Positions 17,534-26,866 are shown, numbered from the stretch's first letter. The stretch: DNA of 64,000 nt from Prosthecodimorpha hirschii (GCF_001305515.1 NZ_LJYW01000001.1:2822253-2886252); one strand, 5' to 3'. Notes: generated by a model from the letters alone, not told the origin. Translations and numbers: made by a program.

Positions 17534-18184
17534 ATGGATCCTTCGCACAGCCTTTCGCGGCCGCCCCTGACGCGGCGCGATCTACTCGGCGCCGCAGCCC
17601 TGCTGGCCGCCGGCCCGGGATCGGCCACCCTGGTCGGTCCGGCATCGGCGGCGACGGCCGGCCGGATCGGCGTCGTGCAGGAGGTGGTCGGGGATGCCTT
17701 CGCGCGCGGCGGATCGGCCGAGCGGCGCCTTGCGGCCGCGGCCGATCTCTATCTTCAGGACATGGTCTGGACCGGGACCGAGGCGCGGCTCGCCATGAAG
17801 CTCGGCCTCGCCACCACCGTGCGCCTCGGCGCCCGCAGCCGGCTGGTGATCGACCGCTTCATCGCCGACATGGGCGGCGTGCTCGACCTCGCCGACGGGG
17901 CCACCCTGTTCGACCGGCCCGAGGAGGCGCCCAAGGTCGACGTGAAGATGCGCTCGGCCTATGGCGTGATCGCGGTGCGCGGCACGCGCTTCTTCGCCGG
18001 CCCGAGCCGCGGGGTGTTCGGCGTCTTCGTCGAGCGCGGCGCCGTCACGGTCGCGGCGGCGGGCGTGACCCGCCTCCTGAGCGCCGGCGAGGGCACCGAC
18101 ATCCCGGCGCCCGGCCGTCCGCCGAGCCCGGTCGCCCGCTGGGGCGCGCCGCGCATCGCGGAGGCCATGGCGAGCGTGCTTTGA
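17534..18184 (+). CDS. FecR-domain protein with twin-arginine-like signal
   Basis: A 216-residue protein. The N-terminus LTRRDLLGAAALLAAG is a Tat-type export signal. The mature region contains the FecR-like beta-rich domain: DMVWTGTEARLAMKLGLATT, LADGATLFDRP, then SAYGVIAVRGTRFF, the hallmark of this domain in stand-alone periplasmic forms. I chose the ATG at 17534 because upstream sequence is low-GC and unrelated. It converges on the CHASE2 adenylate cyclase at 18193, a pairing seen widely in alphaproteobacteria, where the FecR protein may modulate the cyclase's periplasmic CHASE2 sensor (inference). Confidence 0.8.
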   Translation: MDPSHSLSRPPLTRRDLLGAAALLAAGPGSATLVGPASAATAGRIGVVQEVVGDAFARGGSAERRLAAAADLYLQDMVWTGTEARLAMKLGLATTVRLGARSRLVIDRFIADMGGVLDLADGATLFDRPEEAPKVDVKMRSAYGVIAVRGTRFFAGPSRGVFGVFVERGAVTVAAAGVTRLLSAGEGTDIPAPGRPPSPVARWGAPRIAEAMASVL

Positions 18185-18192
18185 GCGACGCG

Positions 18193-20295
18193 TCAGCCTG
18201 TTGAACCGCCGGCGCCGAGCCGAGCCGCCCAGCCGGCCAGAACCGCGTCGCCAGGATGGTCCGCCGCCAGCACCGCGAAGGCCGCCGCCGCACCGGCCGG
18301 GTCGTCCTCGACCCTCGCGAAGGCGGCCGCATAGCCGGCAATCAGGCCGGCGGGCGTGCCGTCCGGCCAGGGCTCGCTGACCAGCGTCGGCGCCGAAAGA
18401 CCGCGCAGGGTGATCCGGCCGAGCGGGCGCCAGGATCGCGCGGGCAGCGCGGCGACCAGGGCCGGTCCGACGCAGATCGTCGAGCCGAATGTCTTGTTGG
18501 CCGCCTCCAGCCGGGCCGCGGAATTGACCACCGTGCCGTGCGCCGTGAAATCGAGCTTCCGTCCGCCGCCCACGTCGCCGACGATCGCCGGCCCGGTCTC
18601 GAGCCCGATCCGGGTCCGCCCAAACTGAAGCGCGGCGGCGTCCGGCTCGCGGGCGAAGCGCGCCGCGAAGGCGGCCAGCGCCTCCGCGCAGTCGACCGCC
18701 CGGGCGGCGTGGTCGGGCTGATCGACCGGCACGTTGAAGAGCGCATGCACGGCGTCGCCGACGATCTTGTCGACGAGCCCGCCATGGGCGACGACGGTCT
18801 GCGTCATGCCCTCGAAATAGCGATCGAGCAGCGCCACGAGGGCGCGCGGCGCGGCCCGCTCGGTCAGGCTGGTGAAGCCCTCGACATCGGTGAACAGCGC
18901 CGTCACCGGCCGCAGCTCGCCCTCGACGCGGACGAGATCCGGGTTCTCGACGATGCGCCGGACCAGATCCGGCGCCAGATGCTGCTCGAAGCGCCGCCGC
19001 AGCGCACCCTCCCGGCGCCGGGTCTCGGCGAAGGCGGCCAGCGAGGTGGCCGCAAAGGCGATCAGGGCGACCGCCGGCGGCGTGACCGGGTCGACGATCT
19101 GGTCGAACTGCAGGGTCGCCGTGGCGGCGCCGGCGGCCCAGGCGGCGGCGGCGGCGATCATCGCGGCCGCACCGAACCAGGGTCCGGTGACCAGCGCCAA
19201 GATGACGGCCAGCACGGCCGCGAGCAGCGCGGCGGCGCGTTCCCAGGCGACGGCCGCCGCGGCGCGGACCGGGATGCGCCCGGACAGGATCTGCCCCGCC
19301 GCATCGGCCTGGATGCGCACCGACGGCGTCAGCGGATCGGCCGGGGTCGGCCGGAGGCCGCCGAGTTCCGGCGCGCTCGAACCCAGGAAGACGATCGCCC
19401 CGGCCAGCCGGGCGCGGGCCGGCGCCGGGTCGGGATCGAACAGATCGGCCGCCGAGATCGTGGTCGCCGCCTGGCCGGTCCGGTCGGTCGGCCGCAGCGC
19501 CATCGTCCCGCGCGCCGAGACCGGAACCCGCCGGCTTCCGATCGCCATCTGGGCCGGGCTGCCGGCGACGAGATGCGAGCGGGCGCCCTCGGCGACCCGG
19601 GCCGCCTCGGCGGCAAGGCCCGCATAGGCGCGTCCGCCGAAGACCGCGAGCAGCGGCACGCCGCGCACCACCCCGTCCGCCTCGTCGCCGGTCAGCGACA
19701 GGACGCCGATCCCGGCCGCGCCGGCGGCAAGGACCGCGAGCGGTCCCTCGACGCCGGGCTCCGTCCAGACCGAGCCGACCGCCGCCTGACGGGCGATCAC
19801 GATCGGCGGTCCGGCCGTCGCCCCGCCGGGCTCTGCCGCGGCGACCAGGCCGAGCACGGTCGGCACGCGCGCGATCGCCGCGGCCAGGCTGGCATCCGGA
19901 TCGGGCAGGCCCTCGGCCAGCCGGGCGAGATCGTCGCGACCGGTGGCGGCGCCGAGCGCGCGGGCGAGCGCGGCGGGGGATCGGCGGTCCGGTTCGGACA
20001 GCAGGATGTCGATCGCCAGCGCCCGCGGCGCGGCCTCGGCGATCCGCTCGACCAATGCCGCCAGGCGGTCGCGCGGCCAGGGCCAGGGACCGAGGCGGCC
20101 GAAGCTCGCCCGGTCGATGTCGACGACCACGACGCCGGGCGTCACCGGGCCCGGAAAGGCCGTGTAGAGCGCATCGATCGCCGGGGTCGACAGCCCGTCC
20201 TCGACCGCCTGGGGCCAGACCGACCACGACACCAGCACGGCGATGCCCGCCGCCAGCCCGGCGGTTGCGGCGCGGCCCCGCGGCCCGATCCTCAC
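18193..20295 (-). CDS. CHASE2-domain class III adenylate cyclase
   Basis: A 700-residue membrane cyclase starting at GTG 20295. One N-terminal span, a periplasmic CHASE2 sensor (about residues 30-330, with VVVVDIDRASFGRLGPWPWPR), a group of spans, then the cyclase domain. Metal-binding aspartates are in FTDVEGFTS and KIVGDAVHALF; Lys before IVGD and the DFTAHGTVVNSAARLE block fit ATP rather than GTP specificity. It is the last gene of a minus-strand run containing a Crp/Fnr regulator 51 bp upstream, which could be its cAMP target. A FecR-domain gene converges on it. Confidence 0.88.
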   Translation of the reverse strand: MRIGPRGRAATAGLAAGIAVLVSWSVWPQAVEDGLSTPAIDALYTAFPGPVTPGVVVVDIDRASFGRLGPWPWPRDRLAALVERIAEAAPRALAIDILLSEPDRRSPAALARALGAATGRDDLARLAEGLPDPDASLAAAIARVPTVLGLVAAAEPGGATAGPPIVIARQAAVGSVWTEPGVEGPLAVLAAGAAGIGVLSLTGDEADGVVRGVPLLAVFGGRAYAGLAAEAARVAEGARSHLVAGSPAQMAIGSRRVPVSARGTMALRPTDRTGQAATTISAADLFDPDPAPARARLAGAIVFLGSSAPELGGLRPTPADPLTPSVRIQADAAGQILSGRIPVRAAAAVAWERAAALLAAVLAVILALVTGPWFGAAAMIAAAAAWAAGAATATLQFDQIVDPVTPPAVALIAFAATSLAAFAETRRREGALRRRFEQHLAPDLVRRIVENPDLVRVEGELRPVTALFTDVEGFTSLTERAAPRALVALLDRYFEGMTQTVVAHGGLVDKIVGDAVHALFNVPVDQPDHAARAVDCAEALAAFAARFAREPDAAALQFGRTRIGLETGPAIVGDVGGGRKLDFTAHGTVVNSAARLEAANKTFGSTICVGPALVAALPARSWRPLGRITLRGLSAPTLVSEPWPDGTPAGLIAGYAAAFARVEDDPAGAAAAFAVLAADHPGDAVLAGWAARLGAGGSTG

Positions 20296-20346
20296 GGTGC
20301 CGCCGTCATCGGACCGGCCTCGGTCGGGCGATGGCCGGGGCGCGCA

Positions 20347-21063
20347 TCACAGGCCTCCATCCTCCGCCTCGGCGATCCCGGTCAGCGCCTCGATCCGGCA
20401 CAGGATCTCGCCGTCGTTGCGGCGGATCGCGCCGGCCGCCTCCAGGTCGATCAGGGCACGGTTGACCTTCGGCCGGCTCGCCCCGACGATTTCGGCGAGA
20501 TGGGTCTGGTTGATGTCCAGGCGCAGGGTCGCCGAGCGGGCGGTGTCGAGATCGTGGGACTGGCGCAGGAGCCCGAGGAACAGCCGGGCCAGGCGCGCCT
20601 CGATCCGGTAGAGGGCGATCGATTCGAGCTGGTCGGTGGTGTCGCGCAGCCGCCCGCACAGCATGCGCACGACGCCGCGGGCGAAGCCCGGGCGGGTCTC
20701 GAACAGGCGCTCGAAATCGCCGCGCGACAGGATCTGCGCCGAAACCGCGTCGAGCGCGGTCGCATCGGCGCTGCGCGAACCGCCGTCGAGCACGGCGATC
20801 TCGCCGACGATGGCGCCCGGCCCGGCGATGCGCAGCGACAGTTCGCGGCCGTCGGCGGCCATCACCGACAGCCGGATGCGGCCGGCCTCGATCAGGATCA
20901 GATACTCGCCCGGATCGCCGCGCGCGAAGACGAGTTCGTCGCGGCCGTAGCGATGGCGCCGGAACAGCCGGGCGGCCGCAGCGAGATCGTCGGCCGAGGC
21001 GCCGGCGAAGAGCGGCTGCGCCGACAGGGCGGCGATCAGTGGCGAAGCATCGGCAGCGGACAT
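20347..21063 (-). CDS. Crp/Fnr-family transcription regulator
   Basis: A 238-residue regulator with an N-terminal cyclic-nucleotide-binding fold (LFAGASADDLAAAARLF to about residue 130, with PGAIVGEIAVLDGGSRSA as the phosphate-binding cassette) and a C-terminal winged helix (INQTHLAEIVGASRPKVNRAL). The cassette keeps the GE and RSA residues used to bind cAMP in Crp. It lies between a hybrid histidine kinase and a CHASE2 adenylate cyclase on the same strand, which makes cAMP the likely ligand. It has no N-terminal cysteine cluster, so it is not FNR. Confidence 0.87.
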   Translation of the reverse strand: MSAADASPLIAALSAQPLFAGASADDLAAAARLFRRHRYGRDELVFARGDPGEYLILIEAGRIRLSVMAADGRELSLRIAGPGAIVGEIAVLDGGSRSADATALDAVSAQILSRGDFERLFETRPGFARGVVRMLCGRLRDTTDQLESIALYRIEARLARLFLGLLRQSHDLDTARSATLRLDINQTHLAEIVGASRPKVNRALIDLEAAGAIRRNDGEILCRIEALTGIAEAEDGGL

Positions 21064-21128
21064 CGGATCGGCCGGCCCCCTCGGGAAGGCGGCATCATCG
21101 CCCGCCCGGCCCGCGCCGTCGAGAGCGC

Positions 21129-23390
21129 TCAGGCGGCGCGGCGGCGGCCTTCGGCGAGCAGGCCGAGGGCGGCGGCGAAGGGCTCCGCCGTCGCCGATGC
21201 GGGATCGCCGCGCATCATGCGCGCATGCTCGGCCAGGGCGGTGAAGCCGACATTGGCGGCGGCGCCCGCGATGGTGTGCAGGACATGGTCGATCGCGGTC
21301 GGATCGGCCGCCGCCACGGCCGCTTCCAGCGCGGCGACCAGCCCGCCGAGATCGTCGGCGAAGCTCTCGACCAGCTCGCCGACGCTGTCCTCGCCGATCG
21401 CCTCGACCAGCTCCTGACGCCGGTCCGGGTCCTGGCTGGCGAGCCGGGCGGCCGGGTCGGACGCGGTCGGCCGCACGGCGGCGGCGTCCGTCCGGGCACC
21501 GGCGCGCTCGGCATCGGAGGCTGCGGCGGCGTCCGCGGCCGGCTCGGGCGCCGGGCCGCCCGGCAGGGACGCCTGCGGGGCGAATTCGGACAGCATCGCG
21601 CGCAGCTGTTCGAGCCCGACCGGCTTCGACAGGAAGCCGTTCATGCCGGCGCGGGTGCAGGCCAGCCGGTCCTGGTCGGAGGCGTTGGCGGTCACCGCCA
21701 CGATCGGGGTCCGAGAATTGATGCCGGTTCCGGCGCGGATCGCGGTCGTCGCCGCCAAGCCGTCCATGCCCGGCATGTGCATGTCCATCAGGATCAGATC
21801 GAAGCGCTCGGCCTCCGCGGCGGCGACACCGCTCCGCCCGTCGTCGGCGAGCGCCACCGAGTGGCCGAGCCGCATCAGGAAGCGCCGGATCACGTCCTGA
21901 TTGACCCGGTTGTCCTCGACCACCAGGATGCGCAGGCTCGCGGCGACCGGCGCATCGTCGACGAGTGCGGCCGGACCGGTCGCCGAGGCGGTCTGCGCCG
22001 CCTGCCAGGGCAGTTCGAACCAGAAGATCGACCCACGGCCCGGCTCGCTCTCGAAGCCGATCTCGCCGCCGAGCCGCTCGACGATCCGCTTGCAGATCGA
22101 CAGGCCGAGGCCGGTGCCGCCGAACTTGCGGCTGATCGAGCTGTCGACCTGGCTGAACTCCTTGAAGATGCGATGATGCGCCTCGGGCGCGATGCCGATG
22201 CCGGTGTCCTCGACGGCGAAGCGCAGCCGATCCCGGCCGACGGATACCACCGACAGACGGATGATCCCGTTCTCGGTGAACTTGACCGCGTTGCCGAGCA
22301 CGTTGACGAGCACCTGGCGCAGGCGGCTCGGATCGGCGTGCAGGCGCTCGGGGACCTCGGCGGCGAGCGAGACGGAGATCGCGTTGTGCCGCTGCCGCGC
22401 CCGCGCCTCGATCACCGAAACGGACGAGCGGATCAGCGGCGCCAGCTCGAAATCGATCGGGCTGACCGGGATCTCGCCGGCCTCGAACTTGGCGAAGTCG
22501 AGCATCGAATCGATCATCTCGACCAGCGTCCGGCCGCAATCGTCGATCGCCGCCAGGCAGGCGGTCTGGTCCTTGTCGAGGCGGGTCTCCGCCAGCGCCG
22601 CCGCCATGCCGAGCACCCCGTTGAGCGGGGTCCGGATCTCGTGACCGATGGTGGCCAGAAAGGCGGACTTGGCGCGGTTGCCGGCCTCCGCCGCCGTTGC
22701 CGCCTCCTCCAGCGAGGCGACCAGGGCGGCGATCTCGGCGCGCGACCGCAAGGCGGCGCGGATCTGGCGGACCAGCAGCGCGACGATGCCGACCATGGCG
22801 AGGGTCAGGCACAGGATGGCGAAGCCGAGCGATCGGTAGAGGCGGCTGGTGCCATCGCGGAAATCCGCGCGCATCTCGTTGACGCGCGCATTGGCGAAGG
22901 TGAGCAGATCCTCGGTGGAACGGCGCAGATCCGTGAAGACGATCAGGAAGGGGCGCAGTTCGTAGACGGTCGGGACATAGCCGGCCTCGATCCGGTCGAA
23001 CAGGGTGCGGGCCGATTGCACCGCCGACCAGGCGCGTTCGAACTCGGTGTTCAACCGGTCGAGCTTGCGGAATTCGAGCGCGAAGTTGCCGTTGTTGAGG
23101 AACTCGATCCGGCTGAACAGGATGTCGTAGCGCAGGGCCAGCGCCTCCAACGCCGCCTGGTCGATCCGATCCGCCGCGACCGCGCCGTCCAGCGCCGCCG
23201 CGAATTTCGCGGTCTCGCGATCGAACTGGTAGATCGCCCAGAGCGCGTCCTCGCGCGCGCTCTGCCGGACCTGATCCTCGCGGTCGTCCAGGGCTCCGAA
23301 GATCAGCACGACCGTGACCAGGAACGCGAAGGCGATCGCGCCGAGGACCAGAAACGGTGTGAATGCCCTGAAGCTGCGACTGCCGGTCAA
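21129..23390 (-). CDS. Hybrid sensor histidine kinase with receiver and Hpt domains
   Basis: A 753-residue protein with two spans (about 11-32 and 187-208) around a helical periplasmic sensor, then a kinase core: phospho-His250 in FLATIGHEIRTPLNG, N-box VLGNAVKF, G1 DTGIGI, G2 GGTGLGLSI. A receiver follows (EDN at 492, phospho-Asp536 in LILMDMHMP, Lys589 in LSKP) and then an Hpt domain with His705 in LHTIAGAAANVG. The full phosphorelay sits in one chain. The HD-GYP response regulator two genes upstream is a likely output. A gene for a SUOX-fold exported protein lies immediately upstream and could be part of the sensing unit. Confidence 0.92.
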   Translation of the reverse strand: MTGSRSFRAFTPFLVLGAIAFAFLVTVVLIFGALDDREDQVRQSAREDALWAIYQFDRETAKFAAALDGAVAADRIDQAALEALALRYDILFSRIEFLNNGNFALEFRKLDRLNTEFERAWSAVQSARTLFDRIEAGYVPTVYELRPFLIVFTDLRRSTEDLLTFANARVNEMRADFRDGTSRLYRSLGFAILCLTLAMVGIVALLVRQIRAALRSRAEIAALVASLEEAATAAEAGNRAKSAFLATIGHEIRTPLNGVLGMAAALAETRLDKDQTACLAAIDDCGRTLVEMIDSMLDFAKFEAGEIPVSPIDFELAPLIRSSVSVIEARARQRHNAISVSLAAEVPERLHADPSRLRQVLVNVLGNAVKFTENGIIRLSVVSVGRDRLRFAVEDTGIGIAPEAHHRIFKEFSQVDSSISRKFGGTGLGLSICKRIVERLGGEIGFESEPGRGSIFWFELPWQAAQTASATGPAALVDDAPVAASLRILVVEDNRVNQDVIRRFLMRLGHSVALADDGRSGVAAAEAERFDLILMDMHMPGMDGLAATTAIRAGTGINSRTPIVAVTANASDQDRLACTRAGMNGFLSKPVGLEQLRAMLSEFAPQASLPGGPAPEPAADAAAASDAERAGARTDAAAVRPTASDPAARLASQDPDRRQELVEAIGEDSVGELVESFADDLGGLVAALEAAVAAADPTAIDHVLHTIAGAAANVGFTALAEHARMMRGDPASATAEPFAAALGLLAEGRRRAA

Positions 23391-23412
23391 TTCCTCTCTC
23401 CCGGAAGCGCCG

Positions 23413-23925
23413 TTAGCGGACTTCGATGGACTTCACCTGCCAGACCGAACGGGCGAAATATTTCTCGTTGTAGAGCGACGCATCCTTGTCGAACGGATAG
23501 ATCACGAAGAGCGGTCCCTTGGCGCGCACCGGGATCGGTTCGCCGTTGATCTTGGTGGCCAGGATCATGTCCAGGCTCTTGCAGTCCTCCAGCGGGACAT
23601 CGGCCGCATAGTCGTTCAGAGCCCTGACGACGATCGGCGCCGTCCCGTTCGCACCGGCGGCCGCCAGGATCGCACGGCACAGCGGTCCCGAGAAGGTGGT
23701 TTCTCCCTCCGTCCAGGGCGTCTTCATCCGGGCCGTGCGTCCCGGCAGCGCGTCCAGCATGGCGAGATCGAATTCGGCGCCGGCACTGCCGTTGGTTTCG
23801 GTGATCTTGCCGGTGACCGTCAGGACGACCTTCCCCTTCGGCTTGTCCAGCGCCGAGACCGGACCGGTCAGCCCGACGGCCAGAAAGCCGGCAATCAGGA
23901 AGCGGATCATGGATTTTGCGCCCAT
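23413..23925 (-). CDS. Exported SUOX-fold (molybdopterin-binding-like) domain protein
   Basis: A 170-residue protein with signal peptide MIRFLIAGFLAVGLTGPVSA. The body resembles the Oxidored_molyb (sulfite oxidase) fold: AMLDALPGRTARMKTPW, FSGPLCRAILAAAG, VVRALNDYAADVPLEDC and the terminal SVWQVKSIEV. Stand-alone proteins like this usually sit next to sensor kinases or cyclases and may not bind molybdopterin. I chose the ATG at 23925 because GAGGAG precedes it. It is 34 bp after the HD-GYP gene and 22 bp before the kinase gene, so I infer a periplasmic partner of the kinase sensor. Confidence 0.78.
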   Translation of the reverse strand: MGAKSMIRFLIAGFLAVGLTGPVSALDKPKGKVVLTVTGKITETNGSAGAEFDLAMLDALPGRTARMKTPWTEGETTFSGPLCRAILAAAGANGTAPIVVRALNDYAADVPLEDCKSLDMILATKINGEPIPVRAKGPLFVIYPFDKDASLYNEKYFARSVWQVKSIEVR

Positions 23926-23959
23926 CGAGCGGGCTCCTCTCTTCGGTTTGACGTTGCAG

Positions 23960-25147
23960 TCAGATGGCAGGATCGAATGCGGCGCCAGCTTCCGGCGGGC
24001 ACGGATCCACATGATCGGCGAGAATGGTCAGGATGGCGGCGAAGCCGGCCACCAGGGCGTCGACGCAGGCGGGATCGAAATGCTGCCCGCTGCCGCGCAC
24101 CAGATATTCGAGCGCGTCGTACGGCGCCCAGGCGGCCTTGTAGGGTCGCGGCGTGGTCAGGGCGTCGAACACGTCGGCCACGGCGACGATCCGGGCACCG
24201 AGCGGAATGTCGGCGCCGGCGAGCCCCTGCGGATAGCCGGTGCCGTCCCAGCGCTCGTGATGGGCCGCGGCGATCTCCGCGGCAAGCGCGATGACCGGCC
24301 GGGAACTGCCGTCCAGGATGGCGCTGCCGATGGTGGTATGGCTCTCGATGACCAGCCGTTCGGCCTCGGTCAGCGGGCCGCGCTTCTGCAGGATGGCGTC
24401 CGGGATCGCGATCTTGCCGATGTCGTGCATCGGCGCCGCCAGGAACACGTCCTGGCAGAAGGAGTTCGGGCAGCCGAGCCGTCGGGCGATCTCGCGCGCA
24501 TAGGCGGCGACGCGCAGCGTATGCTGGCCGGTATTGCCGTCGCGCTGCTCGGCGGCGCGCGACAGCCGGAAGATCACCTCGGCCTCCAGCTCGCACAGAT
24601 CCCGCGTCGCCGCCTCGACCTCGAGGGCGAGCCGGTCCGCGCGCTCCTGCAGGGCGATCTGGGCGCGCCGGATGGTGACGATATTGGCGAAGCGGGCACG
24701 GAACTCGACCGCGTTGACGGGCTTCGACAGGAAGTCGGTCGCGCCGGCCTGCAGCGCCTCCAGCCGCACGTCGTCCTGATCGAAGGTCGTCACCATGACC
24801 AGCGGCAGGTCGGCGCAACAGTCCATGGCGCGGATGTGCCGGATCAGCTCGGTCCCGGTCATGCCGGGCATCTGATGGTCGATGATGCCGATGTCGATCT
24901 TGTTGTTCCGGAACGCCTCGGCGGCATCGAACGGGCTGTTGAAGGTCTCGATCTGGAAGGCGTCCAGGCGCCGGATCATGTGACTGAGCAGGACGCAGTT
25001 GGTCTGGTTGTCGTCGACGACGGCGACGCGCAGCTTGTCCTTGACGGTCTGGGCCGGATCGGCGCCGTCGCCGGCCCGATCGGGAGGCGCGGGACGGACC
25101 GGGAGGCTTGCAACCTTCGGGTCGCCAAACATGCGTTTCGCCAACAT
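23960..25147 (-). CDS. Response regulator with HD-GYP c-di-GMP phosphodiesterase domain
   Basis: A 395-residue protein: receiver domain (DD at 45-46, phospho-Asp90 in IIDHQMPG, Lys142 in LSKP), a coiled linker (about 160-195), then an HD-GYP domain with HDIGKIAIPD at 241-250, HHERWDGTGYP at 296-306 and ADVFDALTTPRPYK. All catalytic residues for c-di-GMP hydrolysis are visible. I chose the ATG at 25147 because AGGAG lies upstream; the open frame extends to 25339 only as low-complexity sequence. It is first in the minus-strand run leading to the hybrid kinase, Crp-like regulator and adenylate cyclase. Confidence 0.9.
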   Translation of the reverse strand: MLAKRMFGDPKVASLPVRPAPPDRAGDGADPAQTVKDKLRVAVVDDNQTNCVLLSHMIRRLDAFQIETFNSPFDAAEAFRNNKIDIGIIDHQMPGMTGTELIRHIRAMDCCADLPLVMVTTFDQDDVRLEALQAGATDFLSKPVNAVEFRARFANIVTIRRAQIALQERADRLALEVEAATRDLCELEAEVIFRLSRAAEQRDGNTGQHTLRVAAYAREIARRLGCPNSFCQDVFLAAPMHDIGKIAIPDAILQKRGPLTEAERLVIESHTTIGSAILDGSSRPVIALAAEIAAAHHERWDGTGYPQGLAGADIPLGARIVAVADVFDALTTPRPYKAAWAPYDALEYLVRGSGQHFDPACVDALVAGFAAILTILADHVDPCPPEAGAAFDPAI

Positions 25148-25663
25148 CTTTCGCTCCTGCCTGCTCCCGCCTTGCCGTCCGCGGTCGACCCGTCCCGAGT
25201 GGCGCCGCCCCCGAGACCCCGGATGCGGGGCCGTCGGCCGCTCACGCCGAACGGCCGGCACGTGCGGCCGCCGCCCGGATAGACTGCGGGTACCGGCCTC
25301 GTCCGGGCGTCGGATGGCTCGTCGCCTGATCGACACCATATTGGCGCGTGGAGTCTAACGAGTATCTTAAAATCTGAATTTGATCAGAGCAGATAGTGCA
25401 GGTACCTAACAAGGCGTAACAACCGGGCTCCGTCCGGAAAGCATATTTTACTGATCCCGAAATGGAACATGGCCGGCATGGCGGGACATATACTCCGCAT
25501 ATACCGGCGCAAACGTTTTGATGGCTTCGGCGACCAACCGAATTCGATACCTCCCAACGGATTGCCGGGCAGGCCCCTGTCCATTGCGGCCCGATGCCGG
25601 CATCGTCGGCGTCACCGAGCCGCACGGCTCAGCGTCACAGCCCCGATCCGACAGGAGCCCGCC
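25148..25663. other. 516-bp divergent intergenic region
   Basis: No gene is supported. The part from about 25340 to 25560 is AT-rich relative to its surroundings and should hold the promoters of the minus-strand HD-GYP operon and the plus-strand small secreted protein. A direct repeat, CATATA, occurs twice near 25490-25505. I could not assign a regulator site or RNA element. Confidence 0.5.
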
Positions 25664-25948
25664 ATGACCCTCCGCACGACCGCAGCCCTCGCCCTTCTGG
25701 CCCTCGCTCTCGGTGCCGGCGCCGCCCGCGCCGAGGTCGTGGTGCAGGCCAACAACCTCGAGGCGGGTGCGATCATCGACGCCGATCCGGCCGCCGCCGA
25801 GGACAGGCTGCTGATCGTCAACGGCAATTCCGGCCGGGTGATCTATGACGACGGCCGCAACGACCTGTTCTGCGTCACCCGCGTGGTGTTCTCCTACTAC
25901 GACCACTACGGCCGCCCGCACTATCGGCGCACCATGCGCTGCCGCTGA
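25664..25948 (+). CDS. Small secreted protein with two cysteines, unknown
   Basis: A 94-residue product. The signal peptide MTLRTTAALALLALALG ends at about GAARA-E. The mature 70 residues contain VIYDDGRNDLFCVTRVVF and end RTMRCR, so two cysteines could form a disulfide. AGGAG lies 8 nt before the ATG. It stands alone between the signalling block and the Liv-type ATPase genes. I do not recognise the family. Confidence 0.65.
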   Translation: MTLRTTAALALLALALGAGAARAEVVVQANNLEAGAIIDADPAAAEDRLLIVNGNSGRVIYDDGRNDLFCVTRVVFSYYDHYGRPHYRRTMRCR

Positions 25949-26105
25949 CCCTCGCCCGGCCGTGCGCTTCCGCGCCCCTGCCCGGCGCTGCCCGGCCCTG
26001 ACCTGACCTGACGGTCGCCGGCACCCGGGCCGGGTCTTGCTCTTGCCCGACAATTGGTGCCAGATCGGCGCAAGCGGCCGGCGTGTCGCACGAGGGGACA
26101 AGAGG

Positions 26106-26849
26106 ATGGGCAGGGTCCTTGAGGTGACCGAACTGCGCAAGCAGTTCGGCGGCATCCACGCCGTCGACGGCGTGTCGTTCCATGTCGACGAGGGCGAGAT
26201 CCTCGGCATCATCGGTCCGAACGGCTGCGGCAAGTCCACGCTGTTCAACTGCATCCTCGGCCAGTTGCGGCCGAGCGGCGGCGAGGTGAAGCTCGACGGA
26301 CGGCCGGTCACCGGCCTCTATCCGGCGGCGCTCAACCGGCTTGGCGTGTCGCGCACCTTCCAGCTCCTGCAGGTCTTTCCGCAGCTGAGCGTGCGTGAGA
26401 ACCTGATCCTGGCCGGCCAGGAGCACCAGGGCAGCATGGTCTCGCGCCTGTTCGGCGCCCGCGATGCCGGCCTGACCGCCCAGGCGAACCGCATGATCGC
26501 CTTCTTCCGCCTCGAACATCTCGCCGACGAGAAGGCCGGCGGCCTGTCCTACGGCCAGCAGAAGCTGCTCGACGCCGCCATGGCCTTCATGGCCGGTCCG
26601 CGTCTGGTGCTGCTCGACGAGCCCGCCGGCGGCGTCAACCTGACCATGCTGGCCAGCCTGAAGGAGCGCCTGAGGGCGATCAATGCCGAGCTCAAGGCGA
26701 CCTTCGTGGTCATCGAGCACAACATGGACTTCGTCATGAGCCTGTGCTCGCGGGTGCTGGTGATGGCCGAGGGCCGCGTGCTCGCCACCGGCACGCCGGC
26801 CGAGGTGCGCGCCAATCCGGCGGTCGTCGACGCCTATCTGGGCCATTGA
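26106..26849 (+). CDS. Branched-chain-type ABC transporter ATPase (LivG-like)
   Basis: A 247-residue ATPase with Walker A GPNGCGKST, signature LSYGQQKLLDAAMAF, Walker B LVLLDEPAGGVN and switch VIEHNMDFVMSL, the LivG pattern. The ATG at 26106 is preceded by an AGAGG stretch and a GAGGGG further up. Only a LivF partner follows; no permease or binding protein is adjacent, so the motor pair must work with membrane components encoded elsewhere, or is a remnant of a larger operon. The following genes use 3-dehydroshikimate and protocatechuate, suggesting uptake of an aromatic or hydroaromatic acid. Confidence 0.9.
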   Translation: MGRVLEVTELRKQFGGIHAVDGVSFHVDEGEILGIIGPNGCGKSTLFNCILGQLRPSGGEVKLDGRPVTGLYPAALNRLGVSRTFQLLQVFPQLSVRENLILAGQEHQGSMVSRLFGARDAGLTAQANRMIAFFRLEHLADEKAGGLSYGQQKLLDAAMAFMAGPRLVLLDEPAGGVNLTMLASLKERLRAINAELKATFVVIEHNMDFVMSLCSRVLVMAEGRVLATGTPAEVRANPAVVDAYLGH

Positions 26850-26866
26850 TTGGGACATTGACGCCG

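Noticed and set aside
18256-21417. A reading frame of over 1000 codons open on the plus strand
   Set aside because: It is the mirror of the CHASE2 cyclase and Crp genes; its product is low-complexity Arg/Gly/Ala sequence without motifs, as expected in 70 % GC DNA.
25340-25660. A c-di-GMP riboswitch next to the HD-GYP gene
   Set aside because: No recognisable GEMM core or paired tetraloop/receptor layout; short stems there are too weak to call.
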